Of a stretch of 64,000 nt of DNA, positions 1 to 7,904 are shown piece after piece (the first letter of the stretch is position 1; each line of letters begins with the position of its first letter). The stretch comes from UBA6168 sp964573725. Its GTDB lineage: Bacteria > Bacteroidota > Bacteroidia > Chitinophagales > Saprospiraceae. The translations under genes and the position numbers were made by a program. The notes beneath the pieces are model-generated. The model searched no databases, was not told the DNA's origin, and saw nothing but the letters and a program-made list of their open reading frames with translations. Location: assembly GCA_964573725.1 (NCBI GenBank), contig CAZNLJ010000021.1:26029-90028 (forward strand). The letters run 5' to 3'.

Positions 1-1746
1 AAGGGAAACATCCGGAACCAGCAAGGCCGGTTCGGGGAAGCGGAAGCGGCCTATGAAGCTGCCATTGCCATCGATTCCGGTTACGAACCGGCCCTGTTCT
101 ACAGCCTGGGCATCGTGGAGTTCGACCAACAGAAGTTCGACGAGGCCGGCCTTCACCTGCAACAGTACCTGGATTTGCCGGGTAATAAGCACGAACGCCG
201 GATTTCCAACGCCCGGAAATACCTCGCCAATGCCCGTTTCGCCGCAGCGGCCATCATGCATCCCGTGCCTTTCCAGCCGTATTCCCTCGGCCCGCTCATC
301 AATACGCCGGAATCGGAATACCTGCCCATCCTCTCGGCGGACGGCGCGTCCTTGATCTACACCGCCGTCCGGAACGGCCAGGAGGACTTTTACCGGAGCA
401 CAAAAGCGGCGGGCATTTGGCAGGCCGGCATCCCGATGGAGGGTATCAATACGCCCGACAACGAAGGGGCGCACAGCATCCGGGCCGACGGGCAATCGAT
501 GGTCTTCACGGCTTGCCACCGGAAGGACGGCCTGGGCGGGTGCGACCTGTATGTGTCGACCCGGCAAGGGGACCGATGGTCGACCCCCATCAACCTCGGT
601 CCCCCCGTCAATACCGCGGATTGGGAATCACAACCCTCCCTTTCGGCGGATGGGAACACCCTGTTCTTCACCCAGGAGCGGCGGGGCAGCGGACAAGGGA
701 AAGACATCATGGTCACCCACCGGCTGGCGGATGGTCGCTGGGCGCCGCCCCGGGCGCTCCCGCCGCCCGTGAACACCAGCGGCGACGAACAGGCACCTTT
801 CCTGCATGCGGACGGACAAACGCTGTATTTCATGTCCAACGGCTTACCCGGCATGGGAGGGTTCGACCTCTTTCTGACCCGGCTGCAACCGGACGGCGCC
901 TGGGGCGAACCGACGAACCTGGGGTACCCGATCAACACGGAAGGCAACGAAGGTGCCTTGTCGGTCAGCCTTGACGGAAAAACGGCCTTTTTCGCCACCG
1001 ATATCGCCAATATCCGAACGGGCGACGCCGCCGTGACCGGCAATCCGCAGGCCAAAGGCACCACCGACCTGTACGCTTTCGAACTGGCACCCCACCTGCG
1101 GCCCCAGCCTGTCACCTATGTGAAGGCATTGACCCGCCGGGCCGTCGACCGGCTCCCGGTGAGCGCGGACATCACGCTATCCGCACTTCCCGCCGGCACC
1201 ATCCTTTCCTCCACCTCCACCGACGCAGACGGCGTCTTCCTCGTCGTACTGCCGACCGGTCGGGATTATGCCCTGACGGTGGAGAAACCGGGCTTCCTGT
1301 TCCATTCCGAAAATTTCGCCCTGGCGGAACTCGCTGCACCGCCGGACCAACCTTATCTGTTGGAGATCGACCTTTGGCCCGTACCGGACACCCTTACCCG
1401 CACAGCTTCCCCGCCTGTCGTCCTGCGCAATGTATTCTTTGCCTCCGGCTCCGCAGCCTTGTTGCCGGAGAGCTTTCCCGAACTCGACCGCCTGGTCCGG
1501 CTCCTGAACGACAATACCGGCCTGCGCATCCGAATCGCCGGCCACACCGACGATATCGGACGGGCGGAAGACAACCTGCAGCTTTCGGAGCTCCGGGCCA
1601 AAACGGTCCATGATTACCTGCTCGCCCAAGCCATCCCCGCCGAGCGCCTGTCCTACATCGGGTACGGGGAAACCAAACCCCTGGGGCCCAACGATTCCGA
1701 GGAGGGGCGCCGCCGCAACAGGAGAACCGAGTTCATACCCTATTGA
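1..1746 (+). CDS. PorE-like TPR / beta-propeller / CRD / OmpA outer-membrane lipoprotein (5' partial)
   Basis: The frame is open from the first base, so the N-terminus (and any lipobox) lies outside the window. The 581 visible codons read, in order: a TPR-like helical repeat (codons 1-60); about five PD40/WD40-type blades with repeated ADG-x-(T/S/A)-hydrophobic motifs (about 105-340); a carboxypeptidase-regulatory-like beta domain (about 377-440); and an OmpA peptidoglycan-binding domain (about 479-581) with AGHTDDIG and NRRTEF. This is the domain order described for PorE, a T9SS periplasmic/outer-membrane component that binds peptidoglycan. Bacteroidota carry several paralogues with the same order, so the family call is firm but the PorE role is inference, helped by two T9SS cargo proteins in the window. 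The gene faces the convergent Kelch-like gene across a gap that holds repeat copy A. Confidence 0.85.
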   Translation, partial: KGNIRNQQGRFGEAEAAYEAAIAIDSGYEPALFYSLGIVEFDQQKFDEAGLHLQQYLDLPGNKHERRISNARKYLANARFAAAAIMHPVPFQPYSLGPLINTPESEYLPILSADGASLIYTAVRNGQEDFYRSTKAAGIWQAGIPMEGINTPDNEGAHSIRADGQSMVFTACHRKDGLGGCDLYVSTRQGDRWSTPINLGPPVNTADWESQPSLSADGNTLFFTQERRGSGQGKDIMVTHRLADGRWAPPRALPPPVNTSGDEQAPFLHADGQTLYFMSNGLPGMGGFDLFLTRLQPDGAWGEPTNLGYPINTEGNEGALSVSLDGKTAFFATDIANIRTGDAAVTGNPQAKGTTDLYAFELAPHLRPQPVTYVKALTRRAVDRLPVSADITLSALPAGTILSSTSTDADGVFLVVLPTGRDYALTVEKPGFLFHSENFALAELAAPPDQPYLLEIDLWPVPDTLTRTASPPVVLRNVFFASGSAALLPESFPELDRLVRLLNDNTGLRIRIAGHTDDIGRAEDNLQLSELRAKTVHDYLLAQAIPAERLSYIGYGETKPLGPNDSEEGRRRNRRTEFIPY

Positions 1747-2403
1747 GCGAAGGCCGCATCCTCCCGGTCCGCCCCCCCCGCCCCTCTGCCGAGCGGGACG
1801 CGGACCCGGTAAGGCCTCCTGGCGTACGCCGGCTACCACCCTGCCGGCTCCTTGTGCACCGGCGCCGGCTGCGGAGGCTCGGCATGCACCCGTCCGGCTC
1901 GGGCCGGAGAATTCCTCCTGTTCACCTCCTTTCTCATCCTTCGCTCCTCAAAAACCAGATCGAATATTTTGGTTGCATGGTTCCCATGCTTGTATAAGAA
2001 CGTGAGCTACGCCTATCCAAAGGGTCTTTGTTGTGCCTCTCGCCTTTCGGACAGGGCGGCCGGCGGCCACCCTGAACAATTACTTCGGCGCGGGGCATTG
2101 CACATCAGCAAGTTGAACAACTAAAAACAACAGCATACCAATTTTTGCAATTGATCATCTTGTAGGGTTGCGGTGCAGGAGATACGTCTTTTCTTCAAGA
2201 ATCCGTTTTCGGCCGGGGCGTACACACCCCTGGGAAATCAATTCGGAGGACGCCGAAACCAGGTCGGTCTTCGGTCGGCAAGGACGGTAACCCGACCGGT
2301 TGTCGCCGGACCGGTCGACCACGCCTCAACCCTTTCATGCAGGCGAAGTGGAAAAAGTGCCCGTTTGCAACTCCTCGCAAGTAGGCATCGCGTGGGGAGC
2401 GGA
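1747..2403. other. Intergenic gap between convergent genes, holding repeat copy A
   Basis: No credible gene lies here: the short ORFs lack family features and overlap the repeat. Bases 1933-2186 are copy A of the dispersed inverted-repeat element. I see nothing recognisable in 1747-1932 or 2187-2403. Confidence 0.7.
1933..2186 (+). repeat. Dispersed structured element, copy A
   Basis: About 254 bp that aligns by eye along its whole length with 34384-34691 (reverse complement) and 57634-57904. Its left end CTCATCCTTCGCTCCTCAA and the reverse complement of its right end form a poor terminal inverted repeat (11 of 19 matches), so this is the most worn copy. Shared blocks include ATCGAATAT near 1950, CTTGTATAAGAACG near 1990, and the core hairpin CGCCTTTCGGACAGGGCG at 2041-2058 followed by GCCGGC. 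Near the right end it shares TTTTTGCAATTGAT with copy B. It sits between two convergent genes. No ORF is conserved between copies. Confidence 0.8.
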
Positions 2404-4002
2404 TCAACCGCCGGACTTGACGAAACGGCGGACGGCGGAGAAGCGGTCGTTCCGAATCTCCAGTTGGTAAGTGCCGGCGGGCCAGGAAGCCGTTTCGAAA
2501 TACCGTTCGTACAAACCGAAGGATACGCTCCGTTGCTCCTGGTGCAGGATGCGGCCGGCAGCGTCCGAGATGGTCAGGCGGACGGTATCGTCCACCGGTA
2601 CGGAAAAGTTGACCGTCAGTTTGTCCTGCAGTGGATTGGGGAAAAGCGACAGGCCGAAATACTGTTCCCCGCCGATACGGTCGGCTTCGGTACCGGACGT
2701 CTTGGACAGTTTGAGCTCGAACAAACGGGCGGAGGCGACACTCAGGTCATCCCCGTTCAGGAAGAAAACATTGGGCAGGGAGCTTTCGATACCGCCGACC
2801 AGGTGGCCGAGGACCTGTCCGTCGGCCAGGGCATCGAGATCGATGATACCGTCGAAAAGCAGCGGCAGCCCGGGAGCCGGCAGGAAGGCGGCACTGGCCC
2901 CCAGCAGTCCCGGCAGGTCCCCCAGCTTATATTCGAGCAGGCTGTTGTCCGCTCCGCGGGTCACCAGACTGATGGTCCGTACGAAAGGCACTTCGGGATC
3001 ATCGGTCAACACCCCTTCCGGATTGATGAAATATTGGGAGATCCCCCCCAGGAAGACGGTATGCATCTCATTGGCGGCCGCGCTGAAGAGGGGAAGGTGG
3101 GCACAATGGTAATGACTGAGGAACTGTTGGAAATCGGCCCGCAGGGTATGCCCGGCAGGTGTGATGTCGACGGGATGTAACCAAGGCAGGTCCGCATCAT
3201 ACCGGAACACCCCGCTGAAGACGGTGAACCCCTGGGTGCCGTCCGGAAAAACCTGCGGAACGACATTGAGGTCCCTCCGGTGCAGGTGGGCGGTATCCAC
3301 GACCTCGTTGTAATTGGCGAGGGAAAGGGCCTGTCCGTCGTCCGCCACCTGGAACTTACGGATGGCATTGGTATAGGCCTGGAAAAAACCGGGGCCATGG
3401 TTCGGTCCCATCGGATTGTAACGGCCTTCGAAATGCTGCCCCCCCACCAGGTAGAACTCGCCGTCCAACCAGCCCAGGTAGCCGCCGGTCACCTGCAGCC
3501 GCTCGTCCGTCAGCATCCGGAAATGAGGCGCCAGGTCCGTACCCTGTATGACGGCTTGCGCCAACCCGGGCAAATCCACCGCCAATAGCTGCGGATGGGT
3601 GACCCACTCCGCCTCCTGCGGACTGTATCCGTAACCGCCCACCAGGTACAAGGTTTCCTCCCGTTGCAGGAATTGCATGTTGCTGGATTGCAACTGGGCG
3701 GTCACCGCCGCGGGCAATCCCGTCAGGGGGGCGGACCAGGACTGTCCGCCAGCGAGGTCGACGACATAGATCCGGTCGTTGTTGAAATCGGGATCGAAAG
3801 CGGCGAAAGGTTGCCGGCGGTGCAAACCGTCCGTCCTCCCACCAAGCAGGACCCACTGGTCATCGACCCGGCCCTGTGCGAAAGATTGCAGGCCCGGCCA
3901 GCCCGGCAAAGTGGTTTCCGTCACCGTCAATTGGAATCCGGGGCCCTGGGCCGACAGGGAGGATAATCCGGCCGACAGGAGCAGCCAAATGAAATTTTTC
4001 AT
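2404..4002 (-). CDS. Kelch-like secreted protein with type A T9SS sorting domain
   Basis: A 532-residue protein starting at the ATG at 4002, the first Met followed by a signal peptide (MKNFIWLLLSAGLSSLSAQ). The body has Kelch/propeller-type strands, including LYLVGGYGYS, FYLVGGQHFEGRY and HTVFLGGISQY. The last ~80 residues form a T9SS type A sorting domain: LSLFPNPLQDKLTVNF, then DAAGRIL and WPAGTYQLEI, ending in a basic RRFVKSGG tail. It is therefore expected to be exported to the periplasm, carried across the outer membrane by T9SS and then attached or released. No catalytic residues are recognisable; binding or adhesion is the likely role. Longer in-frame starts upstream would place extra sequence before the signal peptide and are rejected. 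Confidence 0.85.
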   Translation of the reverse strand: MKNFIWLLLSAGLSSLSAQGPGFQLTVTETTLPGWPGLQSFAQGRVDDQWVLLGGRTDGLHRRQPFAAFDPDFNNDRIYVVDLAGGQSWSAPLTGLPAAVTAQLQSSNMQFLQREETLYLVGGYGYSPQEAEWVTHPQLLAVDLPGLAQAVIQGTDLAPHFRMLTDERLQVTGGYLGWLDGEFYLVGGQHFEGRYNPMGPNHGPGFFQAYTNAIRKFQVADDGQALSLANYNEVVDTAHLHRRDLNVVPQVFPDGTQGFTVFSGVFRYDADLPWLHPVDITPAGHTLRADFQQFLSHYHCAHLPLFSAAANEMHTVFLGGISQYFINPEGVLTDDPEVPFVRTISLVTRGADNSLLEYKLGDLPGLLGASAAFLPAPGLPLLFDGIIDLDALADGQVLGHLVGGIESSLPNVFFLNGDDLSVASARLFELKLSKTSGTEADRIGGEQYFGLSLFPNPLQDKLTVNFSVPVDDTVRLTISDAAGRILHQEQRSVSFGLYERYFETASWPAGTYQLEIRNDRFSAVRRFVKSGG

Positions 4003-4148
4003 AACCGGTCGCATTTCTTGTGTCCGCACCGGGCTTGGGTGCCATGTTCCCCGACGGTTTGTGCCGCCCGGGCACACCCGTTTGGCACATACCTAAGCTG
4101 TGTCCCTGCCGGGGACAGCGGAGAACGCTTCACACAATCCCGACAGCC

Positions 4149-4178
4149 CAAAGGTAATGCGAACCCTCACACTTGAAA
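4149..4178 (-). promoter_or_regulatory. Candidate promoter for the Kelch-like gene
   Basis: On the minus strand the -7 box TACCTTTG (4149-4156) matches the Bacteroidota consensus TAnnTTTG. The -33 position 19 bp upstream reads TTT instead of TTG. It would start transcription near 4142 and leave a leader of about 140 nt. Confidence 0.4.
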
Positions 4179-4265
4179 AAGGACATTTGTCACCGATCCG
4201 ATTTTTCGGCGGCCTACCGGTCGCCCCGAAGCGTCATCCGCACAGAATGCCAGCGCTGCGGCGGC

Positions 4266-5363
4266 TCAAGCCAGTGCCGGCTGCCGGCCCAATTCCCGCA
4301 ACAAGCGGAAATGGGAGGCGACCGCTTCCCGGGTCGAGGTGAACTCGTGGTACGGCAGGCCGAATTCCCGGGCCGTCTCCTTGACGATGGCGGAAATCCG
4401 GGGGTAGTGGATATGGCTGATATTCGGAAAGATATGGTGTTCGATCTGGTAATTCAACCCGCCGACGAACCAGGACACCAGTTTGTTGCGGGGTGCGAAG
4501 TTGGCGGTGGTGAAAAGCTGGTGGATAGCCCAGGTGTTCTCCATGTTCCCGCAGTCGTCCGGCGCCGGGGTATCGGTATCCTCCACGATGTGTGCCAGCT
4601 GGAAGACGATGCTGAGGATCAGGCCTGCCGTGTAGTGCATCACAAAGAAACCGACCAGCACTTTCCACCAGGCGATATCCAGGAGGAGGACCGGAAGTAC
4701 GATCCAGATCGTCAGGTACAGGACCTTGGTCAGGATCAGGATGGACCATTCCTTGGCAGGATTGACCTGTTGGCCGAAGCTGAACCCTCTGGCGATGTAT
4801 TCGCGCATTTGCCGATAATCCTTGCGGATGGCCCAGTTGATGGTCAGCAAGCCGTACAGCAGGACCCCGTAATAATGCTGGAAGCGGTGGAACTTGCGCC
4901 AGTCGGCCTGCCGGTGCAACCGGATCAGGCCGTCCGTTTCCATATCCTCATCGTGACCGGCGATGTTGGTATACGTATGGTGGAGGACGTTGTGCTGCAC
5001 CTTCCAGTTGTAGACATTCCCGGCCAGGATATAGATGGAACTGCCCATCAGATTGTTGACCCAGCGCCGGCGGGAATAGGAGCCATGGTTCCCGTCGTGC
5101 ATGACGCACATGCCGACGAAGGACATCCCGGCGCCGATCACGATGGTCAGCAACAACATCACCCACTCGTTGAAGATGTTCGAAACGATGAGGAAATAGG
5201 GGGTCAGGAAAATGGCGAAGACGACGAGGGACTTGAGATACAATTTCCAATTCCCGTACCTGGAGACACGGTTGGATTCGAAATATTGGTTCACCCGGCT
5301 GTTGAGGGTCCGGAAGAAGTCCGCCTTGTCGAGTTTGGAAAATCGGATGGCTGCGTTATTCAT
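4266..5363 (-). CDS. Membrane fatty acid desaturase (acyl-lipid/acyl-CoA front-end type)
   Basis: A 365-residue integral-membrane di-iron desaturase. All three histidine boxes are present: HDGNH at residues 89-93, HNVLHH at 124-129, and QIEHH near residue 310, where the leading Gln is typical of delta-5/delta-6 and sphingolipid front-end enzymes. Hydrophobic hairpins flank the boxes (residues 45-60, 66-88 and two further pairs around 170-240). It has no N-terminal cytochrome b5 domain, as is usual for bacterial members. It would introduce a double bond into membrane acyl chains using oxygen and an external electron donor. The ATG at 5363 follows an AT-rich stretch. Regiospecificity cannot be read from sequence. 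Confidence 0.9.
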   Translation of the reverse strand: MNNAAIRFSKLDKADFFRTLNSRVNQYFESNRVSRYGNWKLYLKSLVVFAIFLTPYFLIVSNIFNEWVMLLLTIVIGAGMSFVGMCVMHDGNHGSYSRRRWVNNLMGSSIYILAGNVYNWKVQHNVLHHTYTNIAGHDEDMETDGLIRLHRQADWRKFHRFQHYYGVLLYGLLTINWAIRKDYRQMREYIARGFSFGQQVNPAKEWSILILTKVLYLTIWIVLPVLLLDIAWWKVLVGFFVMHYTAGLILSIVFQLAHIVEDTDTPAPDDCGNMENTWAIHQLFTTANFAPRNKLVSWFVGGLNYQIEHHIFPNISHIHYPRISAIVKETAREFGLPYHEFTSTREAVASHFRLLRELGRQPALA

Positions 5364-5907
5364 TTATTGGTAGTTTAAACTGGATTTACCGGCGTAACTG
5401 TCTTCGGTCGGCGTGCGCATATCCTTTCCATGGATTTTTCCCGCCGCGGGAGCGACGGCAGGAGGGCTGGGTCGGACGAGCCGGGGGAGGCCACACGCGA
5501 TGGAAATGCCAAGAAAGTTACCCGGGGAAACATTCCGGGGGAAATCGGAAAACCGCGGCACCAAGGATTCGCCGGATGGGTGGCGGTTCCCGAGGCACGG
5601 ACTCCGAAATTTCCGCAAGGTAAAGATAAAGAGTCACCCGTCAAGGCAGCGCGCCATAAAAAGTGAATATTACAATGCGCAAGGCCGATTTTCCGGGCCG
5701 TCGGACCGATTCCGGGACAGTACCGGATCCCGGCGGGGAAAGAACCGGGCACCGACGTGGAAAGTTCCCGGAGGACGGCCGGTCTTGGCAGGAATCGGGT
5801 ATATTTGTCCGGCGGCCGAACGCAGGACTTCCTGCGAACGGGCCACCGGGTCCCGCCCCGGCATATCGGCGGGGGGGGATAGCCTGTCACGACAGCAGGA
5901 AGAACGC
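5364..5907. other. Intergenic gap between divergent genes
   Basis: Upstream of both the desaturase (minus) and the acylphosphatase (plus). The acylphosphatase frame stays open to 5413, but that extension has no family similarity and uneven composition. A -7-like TATATTTG lies at 5800-5807 on the plus strand without a TTG 19 bp upstream. I see nothing else. Confidence 0.6.
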
Positions 5908-6189
5908 ATGGAAGGCAAGCATTACGACATCACCATCGAAGGAAAGGTGCAGGGCGTCTGGTACCGAGCCTCCGCCCGGCGGGAAGCCTTGCGGCTGGGG
6001 TTGACCGGATTCGTCCGCAACCTGGCGGACGGCCGCGTCTATGCGGAGGCGGAAGGGCCGGAGGCGGCCTTGGAAGCGTTTGTCCGTTGGTGTGAAAAAG
6101 GCCCGCCGATGGCCACCGTCACGGCGGTAAAGGTCGCCACGGCGGCGGTAAGGGGGTTCGACGGCTTCGAGGTCTTACGGGGCGACTGA
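5908..6189 (+). CDS. acyP: Acylphosphatase
   Basis: A 93-residue protein of the usual acylphosphatase length. It hydrolyses acyl phosphates such as carbamoyl phosphate and 1,3-bisphosphoglycerate in the cytoplasm. The phosphate-binding signature GKVQGVWYRAS holds the catalytic Arg (R20), and GFVRNLADGRV supplies the catalytic Asn (N38). The ATG at 5908 gives the compact family length; the open frame upstream adds more than 160 residues of non-family sequence and is not used. A rho-independent terminator at 6220-6241 follows, so the gene is probably monocistronic. Confidence 0.93.
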   Translation: MEGKHYDITIEGKVQGVWYRASARREALRLGLTGFVRNLADGRVYAEAEGPEAALEAFVRWCEKGPPMATVTAVKVATAAVRGFDGFEVLRGD

Positions 6190-6621
6190 AGGCCTGGCGG
6201 CGACCGGCCCGAAGGCATCCGGAAGACTTCCGTTTTTTTTTCCAAATTTGCCAAGCGGAAAAAACGCCACGCTGCTGGACATGGTCCCGTATACCCGTCC
6301 TCCGGACCGCCGGCCGACCATCATCATCATCGGCGGAACCAGCGCCCGGGCATGTTGTCATCGCCGGTGGCAGGCCGCCATTATTTCACCGCCACAGGGT
6401 GGGCTCCGGTTCCGTCGGAAAGGCAACCAGAGAGCCGATCCGGACAAAGGACGGCGCGCGCATGGCATTCGAAATATCGGAACAGGAAGGGATAGGAAGG
6501 AGTCGTAGGGAGCCTACGGATTTATCTTCCCCCCGGTTCGGGGCGCGGGTGCGGGAGAGTCGGATGTTCGGACCCGGCCTGACCGGATGGGGCGCTGTTT
6601 AGGCCCGGAAAAACAAACAAA
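6190..6621. other. Intergenic gap after acyP
   Basis: Holds the terminator at 6220-6241. The rest has no conserved ORF and no consensus promoter that I can see. Confidence 0.5.
6220..6241 (+). terminator. Rho-independent terminator after acyP
   Basis: A 5-bp stem CGGAA/TTCCG with a GAC loop is followed directly by nine T residues, 31 bp after the acyP stop. It is the clearest hairpin-plus-U-tract terminator in the window. Confidence 0.8.
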
Positions 6622-7218
6622 ATGAAGGACATGAAGCAATTGACAGGAATGCTCGTGGGCCTGTTGTGCTGGCAGGCAATCGAAGCGGGTGGACAATGCG
6701 CCATTGCGTTGGACACGCTCGATGATTTCGACACGACCCGAATTGTTGCGGCGGAACCGGTCAACCTGGGGTTCCTCGTGCCGACCGGCAACGTGGAGGA
6801 AGAGCTGGGAGGGCGGCAGGAGGTGGAGGAAGCCAAGGCCATCGTCAGTTTTGCCGACGAACAGCGTATCCAATCCTTCTTCCTGACCTTGGGGGTCGTG
6901 GAGCGCCGGTTCTACCTGACCGAACCGGAATACACCGTGTGGTTGCTGTTCGAAGACGGCAACATCATGAAACTGTTCAACGTACCGGACCAACCTGAAT
7001 TCGACCGGGACCTCCTGATGTGGAAGTACGTGTACACCTGTGTCGTCCCCCAGGAAATATTCCGGATGCTCAAGCACACGGCCGTCGAGAAAATCCGCAT
7101 CCTGTACAAGGATTACAAGCAGACGATCGTCCTGGAGCCCCCCCAACGGACGGCGCTGCAGGAAGCGGTCCGATGCGTGGAGGAGCGGGTGCTCGCCGGA
7201 ATGACCGTCCGGCCTTGA
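6622..7218 (+). CDS. Secreted protein of unknown function
   Basis: A 198-residue protein with a short hydrophobic N-terminal segment (about residues 6-18) ending near AIEAGGQC, consistent with a signal peptide. I do not recognise the family. The mature part is rich in charged and aromatic residues and has no obvious repeats, further membrane segments or metal-binding clusters. It lies in the same direction as rimP, but a strong promoter (7257-7286) separates them, so it need not share the translation-factor operon. Confidence 0.7.
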   Translation: MKDMKQLTGMLVGLLCWQAIEAGGQCAIALDTLDDFDTTRIVAAEPVNLGFLVPTGNVEEELGGRQEVEEAKAIVSFADEQRIQSFFLTLGVVERRFYLTEPEYTVWLLFEDGNIMKLFNVPDQPEFDRDLLMWKYVYTCVVPQEIFRMLKHTAVEKIRILYKDYKQTIVLEPPQRTALQEAVRCVEERVLAGMTVRP

Positions 7219-7256
7219 GCCGGTGGCGCACCGCAGGAATAAAACGTTTCCAACAG

Positions 7257-7286
7257 TTGGGAATTCGTTTAAAAATGTTAGTTTTG
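7257..7286 (+). promoter_or_regulatory. Consensus Bacteroidota promoter for rimP-nusA-infB
   Basis: TTG at 7257-7259, a 19-bp spacer, then TAGTTTTG at 7279-7286: an exact match to TTG-N19-TAnnTTTG. The start of transcription is expected near 7293, so the leader hairpin at 7311-7331 would be transcribed. Confidence 0.8.
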
Positions 7287-7310
7287 CACCACATTGGTGA
7301 AACCGGAGGA

Positions 7311-7335
7311 GAGGGAACTTTTTGTTCCCTCTTTT
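7311..7335 (+). promoter_or_regulatory. Terminator-like leader hairpin (attenuator candidate) before rimP
   Basis: A perfect 8-bp inverted repeat GAGGGAAC / GTTCCCTC around TTTTT, followed by TTTTACTTTAATG. The hairpin lies between the promoter start (~7293) and the rimP ATG (7342), so it can act only on the transcript of this operon. It looks like an intrinsic terminator with a short U-run. Confidence 0.7.
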
Positions 7336-7341
7336 ACTTTA

Positions 7342-7839
7342 ATGCAATTGGAATCATTTTTCATCGAGGAACAGATACGGGGCCTGTTGGCCCAGCAATT
7401 TGAGGAACAGGCCTTCCAGGACTGTTTCCTGGTGGAACTCCATCTTCATCCGGGCAACAAGTTGGCGGTGTTTGTGGATAGCGACAGTGGCATGACCCTG
7501 GAGAAGTGCCGCCGCATCAACCGGTTCCTGGAGTCCCGGCTGGACGAAAACGGCTGGCTGGGCACGGAATACGGCCTGGAGGTATCCTCCCCGGGATTGG
7601 ACCGGCCGCTGACCCTCCACCGGCAGTACGTGAAGAACATCGGTCGGGAGCTCTCCCTCGCGCTACAGGATGGACAGCAGCTTTCCGGAAAACTGGAGGG
7701 GGTCGGCGAGAACTCGATCACCCTATCCAGGCAGGTTGTCGTCAAGGAAGGCAAACGAAACCGGAAAACAGTGGAGACGATGGAGATTCCCCTTGAATCG
7801 ATACTCAAAGCCTTGGTCACCATCAGTTTCAACGGATAA
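7342..7839 (+). CDS. rimP: Ribosome maturation factor RimP
   Basis: A 165-residue protein needed for 30S subunit assembly. Family hallmarks are the N-terminal alpha/beta domain with VDSDSGMTLEKCRRINRFLE and YGLEVSSPGLDRPL, and a C-terminal SH3-like domain. The ATG at 7342 sits just behind the leader hairpin; the open frame extends to 7294 only through a TTG codon that would lie at the predicted transcription start, so it is rejected. It heads the conserved rimP-nusA-infB operon. Confidence 0.93.
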   Translation: MQLESFFIEEQIRGLLAQQFEEQAFQDCFLVELHLHPGNKLAVFVDSDSGMTLEKCRRINRFLESRLDENGWLGTEYGLEVSSPGLDRPLTLHRQYVKNIGRELSLALQDGQQLSGKLEGVGENSITLSRQVVVKEGKRNRKTVETMEIPLESILKALVTISFNG

Positions 7840-7904
7840 TCTGCGCACAGGTCCCCTGTGGCGGCACAGCAATAAAACCGTTCACGCATCACCTTATTTT
7901 CGAG

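Noticed and set aside
5413..5907. In-frame 165-codon extension of acylphosphatase
   Set aside because: Acylphosphatase is complete from ATG 5908; the extension has no domain, and its composition differs.
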